Below are positions 35,718-44,333 of a stretch of DNA of 64,000 bases, piece after piece. This DNA is from Owenweeksia sp048267305. Its GTDB lineage: Bacteria; Bacteroidota; Bacteroidia; Flavobacteriales; Schleiferiaceae. The DNA is taken from positions 1-64,000 of the forward strand of contig JBLWXT010000006.1 in the NCBI GenBank assembly GCA_048267305.1, read 5' to 3'. The notes beneath the pieces are model-generated. The model did not search any database. It saw nothing but the letters and a program-made list of their open reading frames with translations, and was not told the DNA's origin. The translations under genes and the position numbers were made by a program. Each line of letters begins with the position of its first letter. Positions within the stretch are counted from its first letter, which is position 1.

Positions 35718-36668
35718 TTGATCGAGAGAACTATAGTATTAGAAAATGTTGACCCAAGAGATATCTACGGCAGCAATAACAAATTTCTTACCCAGATAAA
35801 ATCCAGTTTCCCGGAACTGAAGATTACCGCTCGGGGGCACAACCTCAAAGTTAATGGTGAATCATCGGCTATTGAAAAATTTGAAGACAAGATTGAAGAG
35901 ATTGTTCAGCACCTAAACCGCTACAACTCCCTTAGCATAAACCAGCTGGAGCGCCTTTTAAAAGATGAAATGGTGCAAAGTGAAGACAAGGACAATGACG
36001 ATAACACCATACTTTTTGGTGTAAACGGACAAGCTATAAAGGCACGTACCTTAAACCAGCGTGGCATGGTGCGCGGCATGAAGGATAACGACATGCTTTT
36101 TGCCATTGGCCCTGCCGGAACCGGAAAAACATACACAGCCGTGGCCCTTGCTGTAAGTGCCCTCAAAAACAAAGAGGTAAAGAAAATCATCCTTACCAGG
36201 CCTGCCGTTGAAGCTGGTGAAAACCTTGGTTTCCTTCCGGGAGATTTAAAGGAAAAACTGGATCCATACATGCAGCCTCTATATGATGCTTTGCGCGAAA
36301 TGATTCCGCCCGAAAAACTGGCCTACTACCTCGAAACGGGAGTGATACAAATTGCCCCATTGGCCTTTATGCGCGGCCGCACCCTGGACAGAGCCTTTGT
36401 GATTTTGGACGAAGCTCAAAACACTACCCACAGCCAGATGAAGATGTTTTTGACCCGTATGGGAGCTGATGCCAAGTTTGTAATTACGGGTGATGCCCAG
36501 CAAATTGACCTTCCGCGAAAGCAAGGCTCAGGACTAAAAGAAGCCCTGCGCCTATTGAAAGAAGTGGAAGGCATCAAGTTTATATTTTTAGACGATCGCG
36601 ATGTAATCCGTCACGGCCTGGTGCGCCACATCATACGTGCGTACGAACAAGAAGATATTAAAGAGTAA
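35718..36668 (+). CDS. phoH: PhoH-like ATPase
   Basis: A 316-residue PhoH family ATPase. An N-terminal KH-like/PhoH extension runs to about residue 105, then Walker A GPAGTGKTYTAVALA near residue 131 and Walker B AFVILDEAQNTT near 225. Members are linked to RNA metabolism and phosphate stress; the reaction is unknown. The start is a TTG at 35718 (reads L-I-E-R-T), the usual family beginning with no ATG alternative nearby. purC follows after 42 bases. Confidence 0.93.
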   Translation: MIERTIVLENVDPRDIYGSNNKFLTQIKSSFPELKITARGHNLKVNGESSAIEKFEDKIEEIVQHLNRYNSLSINQLERLLKDEMVQSEDKDNDDNTILFGVNGQAIKARTLNQRGMVRGMKDNDMLFAIGPAGTGKTYTAVALAVSALKNKEVKKIILTRPAVEAGENLGFLPGDLKEKLDPYMQPLYDALREMIPPEKLAYYLETGVIQIAPLAFMRGRTLDRAFVILDEAQNTTHSQMKMFLTRMGADAKFVITGDAQQIDLPRKQGSGLKEALRLLKEVEGIKFIFLDDRDVIRHGLVRHIIRAYEQEDIKE

Positions 36669-36710
36669 AATTCAATACACTTGCCTTTCGGCAAAAAATC
36701 AATAGTACAG

Positions 36711-37670
36711 ATGAAAGCCACAGCTTTAAAGGAAACCAACCTAAACCTACCGGGCCAAACTAAGTTTTATCGTGGAAAGGTGCGCGATGTTTACACCATA
36801 AACCAAAACTTGCTGGTAATGGTGGCCAGCGATCGTATTTCAGCGTTTGATGTTGTGCTACCAGAAGGCATTCCCTATAAAGGACAAGTGCTGAATCAGG
36901 TAGCCAATAAGTTTTTGGATATGACCAAGGATATAGTGCCCAACTGGAAGCTAAGCACGCCCGATCCTATGGTTACTATCGGCCACAAGGCCCAGCCTTT
37001 TATGGTAGAGATGGTGATCCGTGGTTTCCTTACCGGACATGCATGGCGTACCTACAAATCGGGTGAGCGCACCCTTTGCGGAATTACTTTACCGGAAGGG
37101 CTTAAGGAAAATGATGCATTTGCCGAACCTATAATAACCCCAAGCACTAAGGCTGAGCAAGGCTTGCATGATGAAGACATCAGCCGTGAGGACATCCTGA
37201 AAAAGGGAATTGTAAGCGAAGCTGACTATGTACAACTGGAAAAATACACCCGTGCCCTTTTTGCCCGTGGGCAGGAGTTTGCCAATGAGCGCGGTTTGAT
37301 ACTAGTGGACACCAAATACGAGTTTGGCAAAACGGCCGATAGCACTATTGTGCTGATTGACGAAATCCACACTCCGGATAGCAGCCGCTATTTTTACCTG
37401 GATGGTTATGAAGAAAACCAGCAAAAGGGTTTACCACAAAAACAACTCAGCAAAGAGTTTGTAAGGCAGTGGCTTATTGAAAATGGCTTTCAGGGCAAGG
37501 AAGGACAAAGCATCCCCGAAATGACAGATGAGTTTGTTCAGTCTGTTTCTGAGAGGTATGTAGAGCTATTTGAAAAAATTACGGGCGAGGAATTCAAAGC
37601 TGAATCCACTGAAAATATTGAGGAAAGGATTGAGAAGAATGTGGTGAAGGCGTTGGGAGAGATGAAGTAG
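36711..37670 (+). CDS. purC: SAICAR synthetase (PurC)
   Basis: Phosphoribosylaminoimidazole-succinocarboxamide synthase, de novo purine step 7, ligating CAIR with aspartate using ATP. The 319-residue product reads FYRGKVRDVYTI near the start and EVVIRGFLTGHAWRTY-like sequence (here MVIRGFLTGHAWRTY), IEFADSKYEFG-like VDTKYEFGKT and TPDSSRYF, all SAICAR synthetase signatures. ATG 36711 is preferred over a TTG at 36681. The length fits the longer, yeast-like form found in Bacteroidota. Confidence 0.95.
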   Translation: MKATALKETNLNLPGQTKFYRGKVRDVYTINQNLLVMVASDRISAFDVVLPEGIPYKGQVLNQVANKFLDMTKDIVPNWKLSTPDPMVTIGHKAQPFMVEMVIRGFLTGHAWRTYKSGERTLCGITLPEGLKENDAFAEPIITPSTKAEQGLHDEDISREDILKKGIVSEADYVQLEKYTRALFARGQEFANERGLILVDTKYEFGKTADSTIVLIDEIHTPDSSRYFYLDGYEENQQKGLPQKQLSKEFVRQWLIENGFQGKEGQSIPEMTDEFVQSVSERYVELFEKITGEEFKAESTENIEERIEKNVVKALGEMK

Positions 37671-37682
37671 ATTGGAGGCCTC

Positions 37683-37820
37683 AATGCCAGCGGCATTGCA
37701 ATTCAATAGCCACAATTTTACACTAAACGCAATGCGACCCCGGCTGGGGTTGTATGTTTCATCCATGACTTTTCTAATGATATTTGAACCCCGCCTGATC
37801 GAACGGGCAGACCGCTGGGC
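37683..37820. repeat. Cluster of short GC-rich palindromes in a convergent intergenic region
   Basis: AATGCC-AGC-GGCATT (37683-37697) and ACCCC-GGCT-GGGGT (37737-37750), followed by GGGC...GCCC (37804-37821). The interval lies between the purC and exonuclease stops, has no coding frame I trust, and could act as transcription terminators in both directions or be a REP-like element. Confidence 0.55.
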
Positions 37821-37830
37821 CCATAAGGAA

Positions 37831-39084
37831 TCAAACCTTCACCACCCTAAACTCCGCACTCAAAATACCCAGCTTTAGCATTTCCGTGTAGTTTTCGTTG
37901 GGATCAACGGCCGTCATGCTTTTACTGAGGCGCTCCTTGTGTGAAACCTGATCATTCAGCGAAAAATAATAGTAGCCTACCAATTGGTGATTTTCTACCA
38001 CAAAGGCACAGCGCTCGGTTTTGGTTCTGCCTGCTCCCTGAAAAACAGCTTCGTTAGGGAAATCCTTAAGCAATCCTAAAACAGCCTGTTTAGCTTCATC
38101 TGTACGATAAGCACGTCCATACATACTGAGAGCGCGTGCCGTGGTTTTTTGGTTAGGGCCTTTTACAAGAGGACTCTTTTTGCCTAGGGTTTTAAGCTCC
38201 ACTTGCTGCAGGCGTGGGGTTTTTGGTCTTTCATCTACAATAACTGCACGCTCCAGTTTAATTTCACTTACACGGTTATAAGGTGGTTTAGCATGGTGGA
38301 GTTCTTCCATTTTCTTAATTCGCGCTACAAGCCAGTTTCCCACCGCTTCTGTTTTTACAGAATATACTTTTTCGCCAAGCTCCCGCGCTTGTTTACTATC
38401 AGCAACAAAAACGCGATTTAGCGCGGCCTTCACATTATCAGAAGCTCCTATGTAAAGCAGCTTGCCTTCAATATCATGTAAATAAAAAAGGCCCTGCGTA
38501 ATTTTTACCGATCGTAAAAGGTCATTCAACTTATCACGTTTATGATCTCCCTGAATAACACTTTGTCCCAAAATGCTAATATCCTTCTTCTGATCTTTCT
38601 CCCTAAGGATTTTAAAAAGCTCTAAAGTGGCACGGGCATCAGCATCGGCACGGTGCTTATTAGGCATATAAATACCAAGCTCCTTGCAAATTTTATCCAG
38701 TCCATAGGCGGGTAATCCCGGAATTAACTCGCGGGCCGTATCAATAGTATCAAGTGTTTCCCGTTCATAGGGGTAGCCCAGGCGGGCAAACTCCTGCCGA
38801 AGCATGCGGTAATCAAATTCTACATTATGCCCCACCAAAATGGCGTCTTCACTAATTTCAATAATGCGTTTGGCTATCTCGTGAAAACGAGGAGCCCGGG
38901 CCAGCATTTTTTCGGTAATACCCGTCATGCGGGTAACAAAACTTTGTACTTCCCTATGGGGATGCACAAGGCTTATCAACTGATCAACCACCTCATCACC
39001 ATCATAACGGTAAAGGGCAATTTCTATAATAGCCTCCTTACCAAAGGGGCCACCGGAAGACTCTATATCAAGGACACAAAACAT
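37831..39084 (-). CDS. DEDDh exonuclease fused to a GIY-YIG nuclease domain
   Basis: A 417-residue two-domain protein. The N-terminal part is a DnaQ-type 3'-5' exonuclease: ExoI DxE at D6/E8 (LDIESSGG), ExoII HNVEFDYRMLR, ExoIII HRADADA. It is joined to a GIY-YIG-like domain beginning GLFYLHDIEGKLLYIGASDNVK near residue 195, as in UvrC, Cho and Pol III epsilon fusions. Such fusions are seen in Bacteroidota and are thought to act in DNA repair. A further C-terminal domain of about 140 residues is unassigned. The gene is convergent with purC. Confidence 0.85.
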   Translation of the reverse strand: MFCVLDIESSGGPFGKEAIIEIALYRYDGDEVVDQLISLVHPHREVQSFVTRMTGITEKMLARAPRFHEIAKRIIEISEDAILVGHNVEFDYRMLRQEFARLGYPYERETLDTIDTARELIPGLPAYGLDKICKELGIYMPNKHRADADARATLELFKILREKDQKKDISILGQSVIQGDHKRDKLNDLLRSVKITQGLFYLHDIEGKLLYIGASDNVKAALNRVFVADSKQARELGEKVYSVKTEAVGNWLVARIKKMEELHHAKPPYNRVSEIKLERAVIVDERPKTPRLQQVELKTLGKKSPLVKGPNQKTTARALSMYGRAYRTDEAKQAVLGLLKDFPNEAVFQGAGRTKTERCAFVVENHQLVGYYYFSLNDQVSHKERLSKSMTAVDPNENYTEMLKLGILSAEFRVVKV

Positions 39085-39179
39085 CGGGCGAATATAGAAA
39101 TTAAAAAAGGTGGAGCTTTATATTTTAGTGCACTGAAAAAGATGAATATTTGCCTTGTAAAGTGTTATTTGAAAACGAA

Positions 39180-41633
39180 TTGAGAACCACTCGTACATTT
39201 ACCCTTAGTTTATTTCTCCTTTTTGAGACGGTGCTATGCGCCCAACCACGCTCCCTGGAGGGCCAGGTGCGAAATTCTTCTGGCCTGCCGATTCCCTATG
39301 CACTTATTCAGGATATTAATGAGAAAGAGCCTATTTATACCGATAGCCTTGGAAACTTTAGCCTTCCGGCAAACTCTCAAAAACATAGCCTGAAGGCTAT
39401 TGCACCCGGCTATATTCCCAAAACCATAGTACTACCCTTTAACTACAGTGAAAAGCTGCTCATCTACCTCGACACTATTTTTGGCAAACACGATTTTAAT
39501 GCCTATGAAATAGTGAGGCAAGCTCGCTTTAAAAGGGTGGAAAATGAAAAAAAATACAGCAGCTACAGGGCAAAAGCCCTAAAAACCAGCAAAGCTAAAA
39601 TCAACAAAGTACCCTTTAGTTTTTGGCCCGTTTCAGGATGGCTACTACCATCAGCCAAAGACACCGGTATAGTATTTTTTAGTGAACAGATTTCCGAACA
39701 ACGGTATTATAACAATTACAGTTTTACAGATTCCGTAAGCCGCTTTCAGGGAGCAGGCACCTTGTCACTGCCAGATTTCACCTATTTGACAGATAAGGAT
39801 TTTTCTTTTTATCACAATAAAATCTTTATGCCTGAGCTGGGGTATTCCGGCTACTTTACTCCTTTATCAGACAGAGCACTTCAACACTATAACCTCAAAC
39901 CGATAGGCTCATACAGGGATGGAAAACTCATAGTGTACCGAATAGGCTTTAAGCCCAAAAAATACGGCACTCCAGCCTTTCAGGGATATTTTGACATTTA
40001 CGACTCCCTGTTCACCGTTGCCTATGCCAACTTCAGCTTTAAGGCATCCAGCCACTTAAAGGGAATGGACAGCGTACGGGTAGAGCAACTTTATTATTAT
40101 GATAACGACACCTACCACAAGGCCTTTCAGGTGATGGACTTTCACCTTGCTATCAACGGTTTTAAAGGACATTATAACTCCTCTGTATATTATAAGGAGC
40201 AGGAATATTTTGAAGCGCCCCCTTCCGTAAGGGCTGGCAACAAGGTATTGCACATAGACTCCGGCAGTGTTTCGGATAATAGTAAATACTGGCGTCAAGA
40301 GCGTATTGAAGCACTATCAAGGAATGAAAGGCACCTGTTGAAAACGGAAAACCTCAACAATGTTTTTAAAGAACGCTACTCCAGAGTACCTTATTTACAA
40401 CAGCCCTTTGAGCCACTAAGGCTTTTATACAAAAGCTATATATACAGAACTGACGATTATTTCTTCCATTTCAACCCCTTGTATTATGCCCTTGGATATA
40501 ACACTGTAGAAGGTGTTTACCTGAGATATGATGTACCCATTTGGGTTTACAACAAAGGCACTGAGCTGATGCTAAATCCCGAGGTGCGATTTGGCTTTGC
40601 GGATACTGATTTTAAGTCTCGCCTTACGGCAGAGCTCACTTACGATTTGGGAAACCCCAAAAAGGTAAGAGTAGAGGTTGGCCATGTGGTGGATCAGTTT
40701 AATGGGGAAGATCCGATCTCACCTTTAATAAACAGTATTTACAGCTTATTCTTCAGCAAAAATTACCTGAAGATGTATGGGAAGGATTTTATAGAAATTG
40801 CCTATCAACACGAAATTACAAATGGATTTGAGATGCAGAGCTCGCTGGAATATGCCTCTCGATTCCCTCTCTATAATCACTCTACCCTGGTACTCACCGG
40901 CACCCCTCATGGGTTTACTCAAAATAATCCCGAACATCCGGAAGATATAAACAGCAATGGGTTTGATGATCATCAGGCACTTACCTTCAAGGCACAATTG
41001 GCTTATCAGTTTAATCAGCGCTACAAGATGATAAACGGCAAAAAGGTTAATCTGAAAATGAATACCCCACGGGTTTATGTAAACTATCGTCAGGGTTTAC
41101 CATCGGCCATAAGCCAAACCAAATACAACTTTGCGGCAGGCGGTATATCATTTACCACTCTTTTGGGCAATGTGGGCTACACCAAATGGGACCTCAGCGG
41201 AGGTGGTTTCTTCAATGTTGAAAATATTGAATTTATAGATTACAAACATTTTAACGGTACGCAAACCTTCTATCTTCAGCCGAGCACTTACTACTATCAA
41301 AGCATAAAACAATTCAGCACGCTTGGATATTACGACATGAGCACTAAGCGAGCCTTTGCGGAAGCTCATTTTGAACACCACTTTAATGGTTTTCTACTGT
41401 CGAAAATTGGCTTATTACGCAAAACTCAGGCACATACATACTTTGGCATGAATTATCTTCATAATTTTACAAGGCAACAATTTGCAGAGTTCTTTATAGG
41501 TTTTGACAATATCCACAACATTATGCGCATGGAATTTGCCGCTGGGCTCAACAATTTTAGCAAGCTGCAGCCCACGTTTTTGGTGGGGATTGACTTCGAT
41601 ATCCTATATTACTCCCGTAACCGAAAAAAATAA
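39180..41633 (+). CDS. DUF5686 / carboxypeptidase-regulatory-like outer-membrane protein
   Basis: A protein of about 817 residues with a signal peptide (LSLFLLFETVLCAQ), a CarboxypepD_reg-like domain (SLEGQVRNSSGLPIPYALIQD, SDSLGNFSLP-like DSLGNFSLPANSQ), and a long DUF5686 barrel with many aromatic strands. It is typical of Bacteroidota outer-membrane proteins of unknown role. The start is uncertain: a TTG at 39180 leaves a good signal peptide; a TTG at 39150 would add 10 residues. A terminator follows the stop. Confidence 0.82.
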   Translation: MRTTRTFTLSLFLLFETVLCAQPRSLEGQVRNSSGLPIPYALIQDINEKEPIYTDSLGNFSLPANSQKHSLKAIAPGYIPKTIVLPFNYSEKLLIYLDTIFGKHDFNAYEIVRQARFKRVENEKKYSSYRAKALKTSKAKINKVPFSFWPVSGWLLPSAKDTGIVFFSEQISEQRYYNNYSFTDSVSRFQGAGTLSLPDFTYLTDKDFSFYHNKIFMPELGYSGYFTPLSDRALQHYNLKPIGSYRDGKLIVYRIGFKPKKYGTPAFQGYFDIYDSLFTVAYANFSFKASSHLKGMDSVRVEQLYYYDNDTYHKAFQVMDFHLAINGFKGHYNSSVYYKEQEYFEAPPSVRAGNKVLHIDSGSVSDNSKYWRQERIEALSRNERHLLKTENLNNVFKERYSRVPYLQQPFEPLRLLYKSYIYRTDDYFFHFNPLYYALGYNTVEGVYLRYDVPIWVYNKGTELMLNPEVRFGFADTDFKSRLTAELTYDLGNPKKVRVEVGHVVDQFNGEDPISPLINSIYSLFFSKNYLKMYGKDFIEIAYQHEITNGFEMQSSLEYASRFPLYNHSTLVLTGTPHGFTQNNPEHPEDINSNGFDDHQALTFKAQLAYQFNQRYKMINGKKVNLKMNTPRVYVNYRQGLPSAISQTKYNFAAGGISFTTLLGNVGYTKWDLSGGGFFNVENIEFIDYKHFNGTQTFYLQPSTYYYQSIKQFSTLGYYDMSTKRAFAEAHFEHHFNGFLLSKIGLLRKTQAHTYFGMNYLHNFTRQQFAEFFIGFDNIHNIMRMEFAAGLNNFSKLQPTFLVGIDFDILYYSRNRKK

Positions 41634-41642
41634 TTTAATTTT

Positions 41643-41666
41643 AAACCAACCGTTAATTGGTTTTTA
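41643..41666 (+). terminator. Rho-independent terminator of the DUF5686 gene
   Basis: AAACCAA (41643-41649), 7-base loop, TTGGTTT (41657-41663) followed by TT. Short stem, 10 bases after the stop. Confidence 0.7.
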
Positions 41667-41693
41667 TCGTCTTACTAACTAAAATACCTACCT

Positions 41694-42188
41694 ATGAAAA
41701 AAGTGTTTAGCTTACTTGTGGCCGTAATATTTATGGCCTCATGTACCCCCGACCAAACAACGGCTGTTACAGAGTACAAGCCCGTTTTAGTTGACCGGGC
41801 AGAATTGGCAAAGTCGGTAAAAATGGAGGGAATTCGAGAAATCGAAAATGCAGGAAAGATATACCGCAATGGAAATCTGCTTTTTATTAATGAAAAATAT
41901 GAAGGAGTTCATATAATTGACAATTCCGATCCTAAGAATCCCACTAAGCTTGGTTTTATAAAGATTATTGGAAACGTTGACATTGCCATGGATGGCAATA
42001 TTATGTATGCCGATAATGCCGTTGACCTTATCACTCTTCGCTATGATGGTTCGGAAGTTACCGTGCTCGATCGTGAAGAAAATGTTTTCCCGGAGCCCGT
42101 GGCTCCTGATTGGGGTTCTATTCCTGAAGAGTTTAATGAAGAAAACCGCCCGGCCAATACGGTTATCGTAAAGTGGGTAAAGAAGTAA
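41694..42188 (+). CDS. LVIVD-repeat lipoprotein 1
   Basis: A 164-residue lipoprotein: signal peptide with lipobox FMASC (C17), then a single LVIVD-like beta repeat (LLFINEKYEGVHIIDNSDPKNPTKLGF). LVIVD repeats form small propeller-like blades in secreted proteins of unknown function. It is followed 30 bases later by a second LVIVD protein and appears to be a short relative of it. Confidence 0.75.
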   Translation: MKKVFSLLVAVIFMASCTPDQTTAVTEYKPVLVDRAELAKSVKMEGIREIENAGKIYRNGNLLFINEKYEGVHIIDNSDPKNPTKLGFIKIIGNVDIAMDGNIMYADNAVDLITLRYDGSEVTVLDREENVFPEPVAPDWGSIPEEFNEENRPANTVIVKWVKK

Positions 42189-42218
42189 CTCAACCAATAA
42201 TCTTAAAACTCTTATAAA

Positions 42219-42983
42219 ATGAAATCATTTAAAAAATATATTGCCGCACTTTCAATTATAGCCGTTGCGGCCATGGGGTGTTCCAAAGATGGAAACGAAG
42301 CAGCATCATTAGACACTAAAAACGATCAGGGAAGCGCGCAAGGTGGTAGCCTTGCAAGATTTGCCCTCGTTGGAAATCACTTATACGCAGTAAACGGCCG
42401 TTCGCTAAAAGTACTCGATGTTACTGACCGCGAGAATCCATCCTTTGTAAAAAGCGCTTCCATCAACTCGGATGTTGAAACCATTTTTGCCAGAGATAAC
42501 AGCACGCTGTTTATTGGCGCACGTTCGGGTATGTTTGTATATGATATAAGCAACGGAGCAGAAGTTCAGCTTATAGACAGCTATCAACACATTACCAGTT
42601 GCGACCCGGTGGTGGCCAATAGTAATTATGCCTATGTTACCCTTCGCACACGTGAGGAGTCTAATAATCCTTGTGGCGTAAGTAACGTAAACCAACTCGA
42701 TGTAGTTGACATCAGCAATCTTGGAAATATGCGCGTTGTAAAGGAGATGCCTATGGATTTCCCGATTGGACTAGGCCTTTATGGTGATACACTTTTGGTA
42801 TGCGACAATGGACTTAAGGTATATGACGTTACCGATGGTGCCAACCCTGTTTTTATCACTAAAGAAGAGGTAAAAGCTGTGGATATTATCCCTTACAGAG
42901 ATTTAATGATCGTTTCAACTATTTCAGGGATCTCTCAGTACCGCTTTAAAAGTGGTAAGCTTGAGTTCCTAAGCCGTATATGA
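42219..42983 (+). CDS. LVIVD-repeat lipoprotein 2
   Basis: A 254-residue lipoprotein with lipobox AAMGC (C21) and several LVIVD repeats (HLYAVNGRSLKVLDVTDRENPSFVKS, here in part HLYAVNGRSLKVLDV; LLVCDNGLKVYDVTDGANP). It may form a propeller-like surface domain. Its stop overlaps the next gene's ATG by 4 bases (ATGA), so the two are translationally coupled. Confidence 0.75.
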   Translation: MKSFKKYIAALSIIAVAAMGCSKDGNEAASLDTKNDQGSAQGGSLARFALVGNHLYAVNGRSLKVLDVTDRENPSFVKSASINSDVETIFARDNSTLFIGARSGMFVYDISNGAEVQLIDSYQHITSCDPVVANSNYAYVTLRTREESNNPCGVSNVNQLDVVDISNLGNMRVVKEMPMDFPIGLGLYGDTLLVCDNGLKVYDVTDGANPVFITKEEVKAVDIIPYRDLMIVSTISGISQYRFKSGKLEFLSRI

Positions 42984-43642
42984 TATTAAGAACCCTTATT
43001 TGCGCATTTACATTGCTTGGCTGTGCTGCTATGCATGGCCAGCAATGGATGCCGCAAAATCCCTATCCTCGGGAAAAGCTACGGGTGGGATTTGTTTTCA
43101 CAGATTTAATTAGCAACAGACTACGCGTTGACCTTGACTATAGAGTGGAGGGATCAAACACATTAGGCCTGGGGCTTGGCTTGCTTTATGGCACCGAGGA
43201 TATGGACAACCGAGTTGGTGAAAGCCTTAGACAAGCCGTTGGGGGATTTTATGTAAATGCCTCACACAAATATTATTTCGCCAAGAGCCAAAAGCGCAGA
43301 ACATACCACTTCACACGTGTTACCGCCTCTTATCAAAGTGCCAACGTAACCTATGCCGGGTATGGCTTTGTGCCATATATAGATGATGGTATCACCTACC
43401 TCAATTATCAGGAAATAGATCAGATTTACAATGCACAGGTATTTGGCGCACAGCTTGAAATTGGAATGGAGTTTATTTTTGACCAGTTCTTTACCGAATT
43501 GAGCTACGGAATGAAATACTCGAGAAGAATCAATAACGACTATCAACCCTCACAATTCCGTTCTGGTGGCCGCCCTTTTGATATTGACTATACAGGCGTA
43601 GCTCCTACCCTTGCCTTTAAACTCGGGCTTTACCTCGATTAG
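42980..43642 (+). CDS. Secreted protein with barrel-like strands, partner of the LVIVD lipoprotein
   Basis: A 220-residue protein with signal peptide (LRTLICAFTLLGC; the LLGC motif could be a lipobox) and tyrosine-rich strands (RLRVDLDYRVEGSNTLGLGLGLLYG, shown here as TLGLGLGLLYG, and TELSYGMKYSRRI). It ends LGLYLD. This looks like a small outer-membrane barrel. Coupling to LVIVD lipoprotein 2 suggests they form a surface complex. Its end overlaps the convergent yggS gene by 4 bases. Confidence 0.6.
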   Translation: MILRTLICAFTLLGCAAMHGQQWMPQNPYPREKLRVGFVFTDLISNRLRVDLDYRVEGSNTLGLGLGLLYGTEDMDNRVGESLRQAVGGFYVNASHKYYFAKSQKRRTYHFTRVTASYQSANVTYAGYGFVPYIDDGITYLNYQEIDQIYNAQVFGAQLEIGMEFIFDQFFTELSYGMKYSRRINNDYQPSQFRSGGRPFDIDYTGVAPTLAFKLGLYLD

Positions 43643-44304
43643 TTTCTCCCACCAAAAATTGAAGACCCAATTCTCACCATTGTTGATTTTTCATCAATGG
43701 CCAGTTGGTAATCACCACTCATTCCCATTGATAATATATCAAAGTTGGAAAGATTGAAATCTTGCTTGAGTTTGTTGAAAAACTGAGACAAACCTCTAAA
43801 TTCATTTCTCACCTCCTGTTCATTATCGCTATAAGTAGCCATTCCCATCAACCCTCTGATTCTGACATTGGGGTATTTTTCAGCGGGATTATTGCCCAGT
43901 ACTTCTTCGGCCTCCGCTTCATCAAAACCAAATTTTGTTTCTTCTTTGGCAATATGGATCTGAAGTAAGCAGTCAATCACACGATTATTTTTTCCGGCCT
44001 CCTTATTCAATTCGTTCAGGCGTTTGGCCTTATCAATACCATGTACCAAATGCACAAAGGGAGCCATATACTTTATTTTATTTCCCTGAACATGGCCAAT
44101 CATGTGCCAACGGATATCCTTGGGCAAGGCTTCATATTTATCCGCCATCTCCTGAATTTTGTTTTCACCAAAATCACGCTGACCAGCTTCATAAGCTTCC
44201 ACAATATCCTCCCTGGGTTTGGTTTTGCTTACCGCCACCAAAGTCACATTTTCCGGAAGAGCACTTTTTATACGATGAAGATTCTCGGCTATTAATGAGG
44301 ACAT
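43639..44304 (-). CDS. yggS: PLP-binding protein YggS (PROSC family)
   Basis: A 221-residue YggS/PROSC protein, a PLP-binding regulator of cellular vitamin B6 homeostasis, fold type III. The Lys of VAVSKTKP (K27) would carry the Schiff base. Other family motifs: FGENKIQEM, WHMIGHVQGNK, and MGMSGDYQLAI near the C-terminus with the phosphate-binding loop. It lies convergent with the LVIVD operon and 29 bases after the DUF1015 stop. Confidence 0.93.
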   Translation of the reverse strand: MSSLIAENLHRIKSALPENVTLVAVSKTKPREDIVEAYEAGQRDFGENKIQEMADKYEALPKDIRWHMIGHVQGNKIKYMAPFVHLVHGIDKAKRLNELNKEAGKNNRVIDCLLQIHIAKEETKFGFDEAEAEEVLGNNPAEKYPNVRIRGLMGMATYSDNEQEVRNEFRGLSQFFNKLKQDFNLSNFDILSMGMSGDYQLAIDEKSTMVRIGSSIFGGRN

Positions 44305-44333
44305 ATCACTTTATTAAAATGAAGAAACAACAA

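Noticed and set aside
37781..37830. A tRNA-like stretch (TTGAACCCCGCC).
   Set aside because: The acceptor, D and anticodon stems cannot be formed, and the sequence is better explained by short palindromes.
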